A stretch of DNA of 64,000 nt, taken from positions 14,449,354 through 14,513,353 of the forward strand of contig NC_045142.1 of the NCBI RefSeq assembly GCF_008831285.2, read 5' to 3'. Positions 1-33,780 of the stretch are shown piece after piece; within the stretch, counting starts at the first letter, position 1, and the number at the start of each line of letters is the position of its first letter. This stretch comes from Nymphaea colorata. Its lineage: Eukaryota; Streptophyta; Magnoliopsida; Nymphaeales; Nymphaeaceae. Both the position numbers and the translations under genes were made by a program. The notes beneath the pieces are model-generated. The model searched no databases. It saw only the letters and a program-made list of their open reading frames with translations, and was not told where the DNA came from.

Positions 1-1251
1 TTTAGTACCAACTTCATTTCTCTGACGCCCCTCCTTTATCACCACAGGATTCGCACCAATATTAAATCCTCCTATTTTTTCAACTGAAAAAGCAACCGAA
101 ATATCCTCTCCATCCACAAATTTGGCAGTATTGAAAGATGAAAATCTATTGCCAGTATCACGCATAGAATTACTACGGGACTTTAGCTTGCCTTTGTACG
201 CATTATCATTGACGGGTTTGCGAGATTTACGTTGGACCAACATCCAAGGTCCAAAGGAGGACGCAACAGATCGAGAGGAGGCAACAGCTCCAGGAGCCAT
301 GGTTCCCGACGAACCTTCCTCGTTGGGTTCATTTGTAGTAGTCTGCATGATAATCATGGAACAATCTTCCTTCTTATGGCCAAAACGTCCACAATGAAAA
401 CATATAAGTTGAAGACCTTCATATTCCACCCTTTGACGGAACTTACCCAGCCAAAGAGATGGACGTAAAGGTTTGGACAAATCCAATTCGACACAAACTC
501 TAGCAAAACTACCCCTCATAACATTTGCCGTAGTGTCATCCAAACGAACAACCCAACCGACCATTGCTGCTATACGCCTTAAAGCCATAGAGTGATAATA
601 TTCCAACGGTAATTCTGGAAATCGTATCCAAGCAATCAAATTGGCAATCTTGTCAGAACTTGGAGAAAAATTAGAGGTCCATTGTCGCACAGTAAGATAA
701 TGCCCACAAACAACCCAAGGACCACCATCAAGAACATGCTTGTAATCCTCCATCTTTTCAAATTTAATCAAGAAATAATCCATGCCCAAATCAACTATTC
801 TATAATTGCCTTGTAATACCCATAATTTTTTAATCCGAGAAGACAGAGCTTTATAACCCAAAACCTTTCCCAAAAGTTTAATGATAAGAGCATTACGCCA
901 AGGCTGCCGCATCACACGTTTTTCCTCAGCGGAAAAGCAAACACAGTTGTCCTGTTCCAGTGTTTTCTCCGTATCAGACACTATTTCATCAATCAAGAAA
1001 TCATCACTTGACTCAAATTGCCAATCCATCCAAGTTGGACGATTGGGAGTAGCACCTGTACGACGATCTTTATAAGGAATTCTTTCTTGCATGGAGGGAG
1101 CAGAGGCGAACATCGCTCCATCAACACTTACCGCAGCCACATCAGATAAACTATCGCCAATATCAGATGTTGGCTGAGCACGTTTATATTTCTTCTTAGT
1201 TCTCTTGAGAACTTCGTCGCCTAGGGTAGGAGCATCGGGAGAATTTTCCAT
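1..1251 (-). CDS. LINE (L1-type) ORF1: DUF4283 plus CCHC zinc-knuckle protein, partial
   Basis: The minus strand is open for 417 codons from the ATG at 1249-1251 to the window edge with no stop, so the protein continues to the left. Residues about 110-260 have the layout of the plant DUF4283 domain (basic start, a conserved GGPW, then a W-x-R-x-P-x-L-P motif and a YY near residue 219). A zinc knuckle CX2CX4HX4C follows (Cys284, Cys287, His292, Cys297), then a Ser/Lys-rich tail. DUF4283 with zf-CCHC_4 is the usual ORF1 of plant L1-clade non-LTR retrotransposons, a nucleic-acid-binding chaperone; ORF2 (endonuclease and reverse transcriptase) should lie left of the window. The frame is undamaged, which suggests a recent insertion. 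It sits in the last intron of PTH2, on the same strand. Alternative: a host zinc-knuckle gene of the same domain family, less likely inside an intron. Confidence 0.88.
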   Translation of the reverse strand, partial: MENSPDAPTLGDEVLKRTKKKYKRAQPTSDIGDSLSDVAAVSVDGAMFASAPSMQERIPYKDRRTGATPNRPTWMDWQFESSDDFLIDEIVSDTEKTLEQDNCVCFSAEEKRVMRQPWRNALIIKLLGKVLGYKALSSRIKKLWVLQGNYRIVDLGMDYFLIKFEKMEDYKHVLDGGPWVVCGHYLTVRQWTSNFSPSSDKIANLIAWIRFPELPLEYYHSMALRRIAAMVGWVVRLDDTTANVMRGSFARVCVELDLSKPLRPSLWLGKFRQRVEYEGLQLICFHCGRFGHKKEDCSMIIMQTTTNEPNEEGSSGTMAPGAVASSRSVASSFGPWMLVQRKSRKPVNDNAYKGKLKSRSNSMRDTGNRFSSFNTAKFVDGEDISVAFSVEKIGGFNIGANPVVIKEGRQRNEVGTK

Positions 1252-1385
1252 CGTCAAATTAAATGATGAGAGGTAGAGAGAGGTACCTTATCGCACGTTT
1301 CGGTTGATCGCTGATCTTGAAGACTCCTTCGTCTTCTTTCCTTTTCCGTCCCCCAATTCTTTGGCAATCAGGATTTTCCCAATCT
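1..1385 (-). mobile_element. 5' part of an L1-type LINE
   Basis: This covers ORF1 and its presumed 5' UTR (about 1252-1385 on the minus strand). The UTR is richer in C and T than the AT-rich intron beyond it. The outer boundary is an estimate from base composition. The target-site duplication cannot be checked because the 3' end is outside the window. Confidence 0.65.
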
Positions 1386-1658
1386 TTTGCATAGCATGTA
1401 TGTTTTTTCTACCCATCTTTTTCAATCACAGCCCTCAGATTTAACAAGATGAATGATGGACAGTAGTACATATAGTTCACATATTTAACCAGCCCATACA
1501 TTCTATGGACAAATTCTAACTTCTTAATCTATCTCTCACCTCTTTCTTTAGTGATTAAATGTGTTTTGAATTTTTCATAGGGAGGGAGAAGAGGGGATGA
1601 AGATGAGGAAAGATGGACAAAGAAGTCAGTTTCTTAGGATTGTCAGAAGCTAAATCTA

Positions 1659-1694
<36 letters not shown>

Positions 1695-1827
1695 TTTTCA
1701 AGATTGATAAAAAAGTTTTAGCACACCTCAAATGGAATAATTTTCAGATTGCGAAAGAAACTCCTGAATAGTGAAGAGACAGATTGCAATATCCCATCTC
1801 AAAAGAAAAGGGAGGCAGATAGCTCAC
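1386..1827. other. PTH2 intron 6, non-TE part, with (TA)n at 1662-1692
   Basis: AT-rich intronic sequence with a 31-bp TA microsatellite. I looked here for the missing last PTH2 exon (a PVE...VTGGLKLL-like end) and did not find it. Confidence 0.6.
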
Positions 1828-23814
<21,987 letters not shown>

Positions 23815-24240
23815 TGGCTCCTAGAAGTTCTTCTCCTGTAATTGGATTCGAAACTACGACATTTTTGTCAATACTGCAGGCCAAAACTTGCAGTTTCGGT
23901 TTTGCATATACATGAAAGACAACATGGAGATTAGGGCGTTGACTCGCTGTCCATGTTCGATGGCACTTACTCTCACTCAGGGGAGTGGGGATGGACGGAG
24001 GCACTCCCTCAAGCGTGCACTGGAATTGATTTTCTGCTCCTCTCCATGACGTCCCGCACACCTGAATATGAGGCAAACCATAAATGGGTTTTGGGCTTTC
24101 TCTAATCCAAGGCTGAAAAGAGAAAAAGAGAACCTTTTTCTGGATTCCCCTCTCTGCTGCTTCTCTTCCTTCCCTCCCTCCCTCCCTCCTTGCCTCCCTC
24201 CCCGACTCACCTCCGTTCTCCATTGATGGCCCATATTAAA
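23815..24240 (-). promoter_or_regulatory. PTH2: PTH2 5' UTR and promoter-proximal region
   Basis: A CT/GA-rich, higher-GC stretch lies upstream of the PTH2 ATG. A TGGGCC element (site II type, common in promoters of plant housekeeping and translation genes) is at 24228-24233 on the minus strand, about 415 bp before the ATG. The transcription start is not determined. Overlapping open frames here (for example 23669-24223) are low-complexity and not convincing proteins. Confidence 0.4.
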
Positions 24241-26480
24241 TTCTTGTGCGTAACTTCTCCTTACACGGTATCAAAAAAAAAAGAATAAATGATTATGAGG
24301 AAAATATTTTATGTTTTATTGGCAGAGCTATATTTTGTCCTTCTCGTTGATAAATTAAGTTTGTTAAAAAAAATTGCTTGTGTATATGTCGATTTTTATG
24401 CAAGAACCATTTTTTTACTCCAATTTTTGAGTAATAAACGACGAACTTTTATGTGTTAATGCTTGTGAAAACTTCGAAAGCGATTGAACGCATGACCCCC
24501 TTGCATTTAAATGAATGTGCGAGGGCCATGTTATTTGGTGCTCCCCCAGCATATAGATTTACTAAACACTATAACATGTCCTTTTATTAATGTCTTCAAC
24601 CATTCCAAACAAGATAAATAGTTATTTATTGGTTAATTTCTTTACAATATTTAATGTACGTTTTATTGGGTTAATTTCTGACAAAGATAAACAAGAATTT
24701 TGGTTAAATTCTTCCCATTATCTATTTAATACACCTTTTTAGGGGGGGGGGTTTGTGACCCTAAGAATTTTTCTTTTTTAGTTGTTATGTACCCATCAAG
24801 ATATTTTCTAATATTACGAGCAAAAATTAGATCCCATAGTGGAGCATGAATATTGGAAGCCTACTTTTGGGAGAAGCTTTGGCTCGTAGTCTGTTGTGGA
24901 ACAACTTTTGGTCTAATAAAAACGTAAGGACCACTCTTTTATTCTTCTATATAGCTGAAAATAATGAACACTTTTAGTTGCGATTGGAGCAATTCCGAAC
25001 ATTGTGGAAAATGCCGAGCACGTTATTCAACATGTTGACATTATTTTTTGTAGATATTATATATTTGACATTTTTTGTCTTGATTATTATGCATCGCCGC
25101 GCTAGGCGTCGTTCCATAGGCTCAATGCAACACTTCGCACCAACCTATTTAACAACATCAGTTATAATTGAAGTAGGACTGTGAGGGCCATCTACAACTA
25201 CGCATGTAATCATATGTCCCACCTATGAACCAGTCTAAAATATAAATTAAAATTTAGATAAACATTTCTATGGGACCCAAGGGTATCAAGATGATTCCCA
25301 ATCAAAACATGTTTGTCATCTCAATTAGGCTCTATATGTGGACTGAAGCAGTCCGCTCCAATATGGTTTGATTATTCTAGTTTCTTCCTTTTTCACCATG
25401 GGTTCTAACGTAGTTTGACAATCTTCTTTTTTTTTTTTAGTATGATTCTTTATATGCATATGTTTACTTGCTCTGCCATGTGGATGATATAATAATCATG
25501 AATAATAATGAGAGACTTTTACAATAAATTACATGCCAACTGTATATTAATTCTCTTTATTCTATATAACATGCATCTGTAAAAAACAAGTGCACCTATT
25601 AGGTTTAAGATTTTGCAAACTCCATTTTTTGGTCTTCAATTCTTTATAAATGATTGTTATTGCTTGTTATTTTTATTGCAAAAATGTTGTCAAGCATGCT
25701 TCATAGTTGTAGCTTTGCAAGTTCTAATGTTGCAAGGAAGTTGGACATGTCTATAGGTGCAAGTCAAGACATGTCTTTGTTGAATGTGAAATGATGAGAA
25801 TTTTGGATGATAACGATGTGATTGAGCATGGAAACAAGGATGAAAGAGAAGATGCAATCGAGATTCATAATATTGAAGCGACTAATGATGTCAACATGGA
25901 ACATTGTACTGCCGTAACTCAAATAATCCCAAACAATGACAATGGCTATGTGAGCGAAAGGAATGTTGTTTGATTGTACTTCGAATCATATTGGTTTTAT
26001 AATACGTATGCAATGGTAGAAGGTTTTGATACACGTACATGTGACTCTAAGAAGGTGTATAGTTATATCTTATACACAATTTGTTTGCAAGAAAAATTAG
26101 TTCGAGAAACAAAAAGAACACACAATGATGGACTACTTCAGGAAGAAGAGTGATAGGACTTACGATTTCTTTTTCAACATTCAATATGTTGAGATGGATA
26201 GCTAGAAAATTGTTTTTGGATTTATTGGAGGTATATTTATGACTCAATAAAGTAAAAGTATGAATAACGATTTTAAAAACTGGATCAATTTAAATACATC
26301 TTTAAGTGGCTTTGTTATAAAATATGAAGAATCAATTAACAAACAGAAATATAGTAAAAAGACATTGGACTTCAAGATAAACAATTCTTTAACTTTACAT
26401 GACTTCAAGAGTTGTTGGAGTCAGCTCACCAAGGGTTTGAAGTCAGCTCACTCTAGCTCAATCAACTCACTGAAACCAGA
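24241..26480. other. Intergenic, no gene recognised
   Basis: AT-rich with a G run near 24745. A 24-codon stretch near 25440-25510 (ending LLCHVDDIIIM) is reminiscent of a copia YVDD box but is too short to call. Short frames at 25791-25973 and 26047-26247 have no known motif. Confidence 0.5.
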
Positions 26481-26486
26481 CACCTG

Positions 26487-29185
26487 CCAATTGAAGAGCA
26501 CCAAGACCGTGTCAATCCGAATAGAGATCAATATAAGCCCTCCTCAATGCATAGAGAGTATTTCTTCAGTTACTTTCAGTTCCAAAATCCAAACTTGAGT
26601 TCTAAAGCTTTGTCCTAAAATTAGAGCGACTCTCTCACCAGCCCTAGGCGGTGTAAGCTAAAATTCTCACAATCTGTACCATGTCAACTCATACCGAGCT
26701 AAGGTCATACTCTTCAGTGTCCAATATAAGTATTCCAAACTTTGGTTTCATTCATTCATTTGAAATTGTTCTTGATTTTCATTTTACAAATTCAGTAAGG
26801 TTCGATCATCCACTTTCAGTGTACCTCTATGTCCCGAACTCGATTCTGATCAATCTGAGAATGAATTCTTGATTTTGTCATATGGTTGCAATCAGCAACA
26901 CTTCAAGAAACTATTTCCAGCTTCGGATGAGACAAACATGGCTTAAACCAAAAGTTCTCATGTTACCCTTGTCTAGGCTGTAAAAAAGGGCAATCTTACT
27001 ACACACAATAATTGAAGTTTTGAGTTTTGACGGGCAAACAAGGTCATTTTTCAACCAAATTTCATAATATGCTTCACTTTTACCATGTGACGTCCCAGTT
27101 GGTCGGCCTACCCACATGACTCATCAGTTTTAATTTCCTCTTTGGGGGTATGTTGGTCATTGTTACTATGCACATATTTTTCATAAAACCTATCTTAAGA
27201 GCCCTATGAACCTAAGTTAGCATTTCATATACGTTCACATGAACCAAGCGACCTCGAGCCTAGGCTCAGCCCACCTCAAATCCTTGTTGAACTAGGGTTT
27301 TAAAAAATAGCACCCGGGTGTTGAGCCTAGTAAACTTGCACCCAACCTAGGTCTGAACCCACTTTTCAAAATTGAACCTAGCTAGGTCCAACCCATGTCA
27401 CTCAGCCTAAACACTCCTAGCTCAGGTCAACCCAGGTCTAGGTTCACACCATTCCAGATCAGCAATTCAGGTTCCTGATCCAGATTTCATATCCAAGTCC
27501 AACTTCCATACCTGGATCTCATATCCAAATCTTAAGATTTGTGATCTATGCTCATAGATCCAGATCCATTATTTCAAATTTCAAATTTCAATATCATATC
27601 ATTACCCATATCTTAGTATCATATCCAGATCCATCTTCTAAAATATTTTTCAGATTTGGATCCTGATATAGGTCCTAGTATTAAACCCAAATCCAGGATC
27701 CACGTGTGAGCTTAATGCACATTATATTTCAAAAATGTATCATTATTTTCTCACTCCATGCTTAATGTCAATTCATATGAAGGGACATGAATCATGAGAA
27801 ATTATTTGTTGAGTACACCAACACATATGAAATCAGAATCAATATCCGAATGTGGTCATAATGAACATTTTTTTGTTTAATGTTTCTTTTAAATTATGGT
27901 TTTAATATGTGTTTTACTCATGTCCTTGCATCATTCCTTTTTTATGCTCAATCTCAATCTGAATCCTTTATCATGAATCAATAAACACTTCTCCGTTCAA
28001 GTGTTGTTTTTCATGAAATTGAATTCAGATTCAGTATGAGACCATAGTGAATAAATTTCTATTGAAAACATTTTTGAACCCAAAGTTTTGTGTTTTGGAG
28101 GAGAAGAGGACCAAAGTTTAGTCCTAGATGAAAAGTTTCAAGAGGGTTGACCCCCCTTCAGTACCATAAAAAGGGTCATGCCCCCTCTGCCACACAATTT
28201 TTGAGCTGCCTGGAGAGCCCAATAAATTTGGTAAAAATTTTAGTTGTGTAGTCATAAAGGCTTGGCTCAACCAAATTACAATTTTTAGTCTTTGGTCTAA
28301 GTCTTGGTTCGGGCTGCATTGGCACTCAACCTAGACTCAACTAAGCTCAGTGCAGAAGTCGTGGGAGTGCACTCCTTGTTTGAAACTAGACCAGGTCAAA
28401 CTAGTAGCATGTCTTGCAGCATTGCCCTGGTATGTGAACACCTAAATTCAGTCTACTCCTCATGCAGGACAATATTAGAAAACAATGTTTTTCTTTAAAA
28501 TGTTTTCAAAATCAGCTTCTTCAAATAATTTCAAAGATGCTAGGTCATGTAGATGTAGAGTCCAAACCTAGTCCACTCCTCTAACACCTAACCCAGTCCG
28601 GTCTTAGAGCTACTACTCAAAACCCAGACCCTAATACTCTAGATATAGCTAGACGACCTCTACAAGACCTATTTCAAGATGAAGTCAATGTGAAGTCGAC
28701 ACCATAAACCATGCAGTCAGACCTAGCTGAGTTAGACCTCTTCTCCAAGACCAGACTCCTTTTAGGTAGAATTACACCCTTCATTAAGTCCATTTCTTTT
28801 GACCAGCCTAGCCCTAGTCATTTAAATCCTAGATCTTAATTGGATTTGGTTGATCTTAAGCATGATATTCAATCCAATTCTAATTTGTTTGAATTTGGAT
28901 CTTAAGTCTCAACTCTTGGTTTTCATATCAGATTTTGAACTATGATATCAGATCAAAAACCTGAGGCTGATCCCCTCATGATCAGGCCAAAATTTAGAAT
29001 TTTGAACCATATTGATTACCAGATTTAGATCCACCTTCTTAGAATTTGGATTTTAGAAGATCAAATTATGAACACAAATTTGAAATTTACTGGATCATAG
29101 ACCTTGAACTTTGGATCATGAATTCCAAGTCTCAACAACATGGTATGATATTTTGGCCTCTATGACATTAAAATCTCTTGTATCA
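26487..29185 (+). repeat. Left LTR-like block of the gypsy element
   Basis: Aligns to the right block from GAGCACCAAGACCGTG onward, with an 850-bp segment absent on the right. Substitution is heavy, so it is old. Confidence 0.55.
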
Positions 29186-30699
29186 TGAGTACTAGAGTTG
29201 GATTCAATCCAAGTTTCCCTTAAAAGAAAACCCTAGTATAGACTGGACTCCAAAGCTACTTGATCTAGTTTCACATGCATCGTATTAGACTTACTACATG
29301 GATTTGCATTGATCTATGATGATGACATGAACAACCTGTCAAACTGATTCTCATTTGTTCATCAGTCTACTTCTAAGATTTGCTTACATTTCAAAACATG
29401 CATAATTTTGAAACTAGGGCATGTTTGTTTTATTAGGTTTTCGATGACATTTAGACTTAAGAATTGGAATATTTAGTTTAGTCCTTGGTCTCATTACCCC
29501 AATTAAAGCGTCAGGAATGGTCAACCCTCATACTGATGGGTTGAGTCCCATCTTTAAGAATTCCACATAAGGAAACAAAGGCAAATACATGCAATATCTC
29601 TCATTTATATAGTCTGCATGTAAAATGATGAAAGTGGTGATTGTGATGGGACCAGTCACTGTTTGACTAGTAAAAAATGTTCTAATTTCTATTGTCCAAA
29701 TGTTTCCTCATCCTTAGAATGACTTAGGTGTCCTCATGATTGCTGAATGTATATTTCTGATGTGTATTAGGGCCTTGAATGGAGACAGCTTTTTCATGCT
29801 CACACATATATAGGATTACATGTTGCCTTTCTCAAATTAGGATTTTTTTGATATAAGATGGCTTAGGCTACACTGCATTAGAGACAACTGTCTGTGCATG
29901 TGCTTGCATATTTCAAAATTTCCTTTCATTTATATGTCATGGTAAACACGTCACAGAATTCCTCCTGTATGCATTACCTTGAGGTGGTTCAATGGTTGGA
30001 ACAACCTACTAGAGGTAGGTATTGGACCTCCCCTCACCCGTATAGAAACATTAGCCCAGTATATTGGTGAGTGATCAAAGGGAATGGAGATTCATAATTT
30101 TTTTTAAACCCATTTGGAGGAGCCTATGCCAGGTACTCTAGACTTTCTAAATAGGTATATAACCATATCTAATATATGGAACAACTGAATAATTTTAAAT
30201 CCTAGATATCCAATTTAAGTGACCATGCCATTTTCAAATAATTGTATGATAGAGTTGTATCATTAGGGAGTGCTATTTAAAACCATTTTGTGTATGATCT
30301 AGTTACATGTTTGTCTCTTCTACATGCATCACATTGCACCAAACACAAAATTTTCATCAAACATTGGACAAAAATTTGAAAGAGACCAATTTTTCCTTTT
30401 GTGAACACCATCCAAGATTTTCAATCTTTGTGTTGTCCCCTAGATTTCTTCAGTCTGCCAAGGTCAAAAATGTCACACATGAAGTCTAAATCTCCTATTG
30501 GGTTGATCATGATAGACACAATCTCTTTATGAAGTCTAGCCAACCTTCCTATTTCACTCCTTCTTTCTTGTATGTCAGTCCTTCCACACTCCATCCAATC
30601 ATGCCATTATTTTTCATCCATGCTTTATCCTTAATCATAATCCTTTTGTTTGGGACTCACATATCATTCATCAAATATTAAGCATCACAAGCACTCATC

Positions 30700-31310
30700 G
30701 TGGCTCCACATATAAGATCACAAGGCAAAGAGGAGAGAGAATCACAAATCTAGGAAGATATGGAAAACCCACAAGTCGATCTTACTCACATGCTGGTGAT
30801 TTAGAAGACAATCCAGTAGATAATGAATGATTGAGCAGCGGCTGAGCCAAGTAACAAGAATTCAGAGGGCTCTACCAAGGCAAAAAAGCCAAAGGTCTCC
30901 ACAGGGCATTTGATAGACCCTATCTAGTCCTGGATAGAAGATGGAGAAAACTGTCTTGCATATGCAAAGCAAGGGCAAGAAGACATATTCCAGGTGGGAT
31001 TTTTGCAAAGGTCTGGATAATGATGACCTCGAGGGACTTCCACATGGATTCAATAAGTTTAAGGGTTCTAAGAACCCTCATACTCATATGTCGATCTTCT
31101 TTGCTGAATGCAGAAAATTCATGGACAACAATGTAACTTGTTCATTTGTTTCCCATGGAGCCTGAATGGGGATGCCACTCACTGGTATCTAGAATCCATT
31201 GTTTCTACACAAATGAGGGATTTCGATGAAGTAGTCAATATCTTCATTGAAAAATATGAGTCAAATGTTTTTGTTATGACATCCATCAATAGCCTCATAA
31301 ACCTTTGACA
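30700..31310 (+). pseudogene. gag: Ty3/gypsy gag fragment, left part
   Basis: Across two frames it shows the retrotrans_gag pattern: LEGLPHGFNKFKGSKNPHTH, then LFICFPWSLNGDATHWYLES and FDEVVNIFIEKYESN. These match the usual P-x-F-x-x-(Y/F)-x-G-x-x-(D/N)-P ... L-x-G-x-A-x-x-W-(Y/F) capsid core. A frame shift lies near 31130. A GC-rich MITE begins at 31311, right after the core. Confidence 0.72.
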
Positions 31311-31645
31311 TGAGCCTGGGCACTAGGCCGGGCCGCCAGTGGGTACCTGGTACCCAGCCCAACTCGGGCTCGGGCCCCAAAAAAAGGGTACCGGGCCGAC
31401 CCAATTAGGCTTGATAAGCGCGGGTGGGTCTACTATTTTTTAAAATATTTATTTTATTAATTTATATATATAAATATAATATTTTATTATGATTAATTAC
31501 ATATATATATATATATTTATATTAAAAATAGATTTTTAAATTTAATTAGAGTTGGCCCTAGCCAGGTTCGGGCTCGGGTTTCGGGTGTTAGGCTGGCCAG
31601 AGCCTGGCTACTTATCGGGCTGGACCAAGCCAATGCCCAGGCTTA
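31311..31645. mobile_element. GC-rich hAT-like MITE (family TAAGG-TGGGC), copy 3
   Basis: Left end TGAGCCTGGGCACTAGGCCGG, right end CCAATGCCCAGGCTTA, inverted complements. 335 bp with an AT-rich middle containing (TA)n. No clear target duplication. It interrupts the gypsy gag. Confidence 0.68.
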
Positions 31646-33780
31646 TTCAGGAGTGGCAAACAACAAGCCCAATGCCTAAGGTCCATCCACTCACTATGAT
31701 TCTCGGGAGATTCTATGAGTATCTCTGGTACCATCTTGTACAACATGAATATTTATGATTTTACAACAAAGCAGAGAGGATCAAGATGACCATAACAAAC
31801 GACTATCTCAAATCAGAAGTTGGGCAAAGCAGAAAGAAGCCACACAAATAACAAGTACACAATGCCTTTATGGTCAAGTTGAACCACAAGCCAGCTTTGT
31901 GCAAAGCTAGCCGCTAACAGACAAGAATGTGAACAAGCAATCTAAGGCACCTTTATCCAAAGGGGCAACAAAAATATCCAAGTTGGATGAACAATAGAAA
32001 GTACCAAATTTGAGCAAAAGAGGGAGAGAATTTTAGAATACCTTCTTATAGAGGGGCTTTGCTAACTCCATAAGGGGAAAAATAGACATCAATTCTACAG
32101 TTTCACAATAGTTATGGTCAAAACACCGAAGATTGTATTCCTCTCAAGTGCCTCATACAATATTGCATTGAGGAAGAAGGTGATGCCTGAGGAATTTTGA
32201 AGCCTAAATTCAACTTGTTATTGCATTGTTTTTTTATTTTCCCATGCACTATATGGATAGTGGATCCCCACTATAATGTCTTGAGTCAAAAAAGTTTATT
32301 CTTCTTTCATATCCAAGCATCTTTGTATTCTTATATGCAATTGATTCCTTGGTGGTTAGACTTCTCTTATGATCTCATACATTCTCTTCACTGGACTTCA
32401 TGCTGAGGCATCTTTTTTTTTTTTTTTATAATAGAAGCATTACTAGTTGCATTCCAATACAAAGAAATGGCCACAAAAGGCTTTTAAATAATAAAAAAGG
32501 TTTTTAAATAAGAAAGTTTCAAAACTTAAAAAAAACTGTGAGCAATCAATTCACATGTCTTCACATCCAAGTACATAACAATTTTCCAAGTTTTGTTATC
32601 TTTCCGAAAGCCTCAACTTTTCAAGCATTCGATACATAGCTTTTCAAGTTTTGCATTTCAGTGTGCTTAGGTTTTTCAAATTTTGCATTCAGTTTCACAC
32701 AAGTTTTCAATTTTCGCACCTTGGTGCACATAAGTTTTTCATTTTCGTATTAAGGTGCATACAGTTGATCCAAGAAAGCAAGGAAGATATGACAAAATGA
32801 GCATTGAGAGATGGGGCTTCAGTTAAATGTAACTGTTTCATTGGATCAGTTCTTGAGAGTACAAGATAGACATTAAGTTGATTTGCATCGATTTTGTGAA
32901 GTTATGTGATTCATTAACATTTATCCAGTCATGTCTTCTAAAGCCTTCTAAGCTGGAGTAAGTGACTTTGGTGGGTATCCTACACCTGGTACCCTAAGGC
33001 CAGTTGGTCCAAGAGCTATCAACCCAAAACTCAATACAAGAGTCCAGTAGAAAGTTGGATAGATATAACATTGTACATAACAAAGCTACATGACTATCAA
33101 AGTGATGGAGCCTCATTAGCCTGTGCGGTAGGAGTATTTCTCATGCAGGTGAAGGTCGGCCTAAAAAATCAAGAAAGCAAGAACAAGAATAAGAAAAGAG
33201 CAAAAGTGACCAAATTTAAGAAAAAACAAAAAGCAAGCAAAATGTCTACCTGAAAAATCAAGGTTGCACAACTCAAACTTTTCAGATGATAAAACATAAT
33301 TTCCTTATGATTACAAAGGGAATCGGGATAGTGACAAACCCTAAACAGGAAATGTTATGACACAAAGGGCAATTTTTCATGGCTTATCATTTGAAAATGA
33401 AAGACTAATCATTCTAGACAAATTTCATGGTATTGGCTAAAACAATTTTGATTTTACAAGGACATAATAATGTATATCCTTACAAGACACAAGAGGTACA
33501 AGCAAATGGATTTTATCAAATTTTACAAGCATTTTTCTTGCTCACAAGCATTTGATAATCACATAAGCATACAAGCACATTGCACACCAATGCATCAATT
33601 TAAACATTTTCAAGCACTCCAAAAGCATTGTGCTAGTATTCACTCTGAGGCATAATTTTTGTTACATTTCAAAATAGATTTTCTTTTCAAAAGTCCAATT
33701 TCAAATGTTCATCATTTCTAGGGTTGATATTCTATCTTTATCACTAAGCATAATGTCCTAATATAGTAGCAAAGGACATC
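31646..33780 (+). other. Gypsy interior without recognised domains
   Basis: No protease, RT or integrase motif was found on either strand. A purine-rich AGCAAAGGACATC just before 33781 may be a decayed polypurine tract. Confidence 0.4.

Noticed and set aside
25430-25520. YVDD-like stretch (LLCHVDDIIIM)
   Set aside because: Only about 24 codons and no neighbouring RT motif; could be chance in AT-rich DNA.
29975-30110. tRNA-like A-box word (GTGGTTCAATGGTTGG) and similarity to 44200-44420, possible SINE
   Set aside because: No clear B box at the right spacing, no poly-A tail and no target duplication found.
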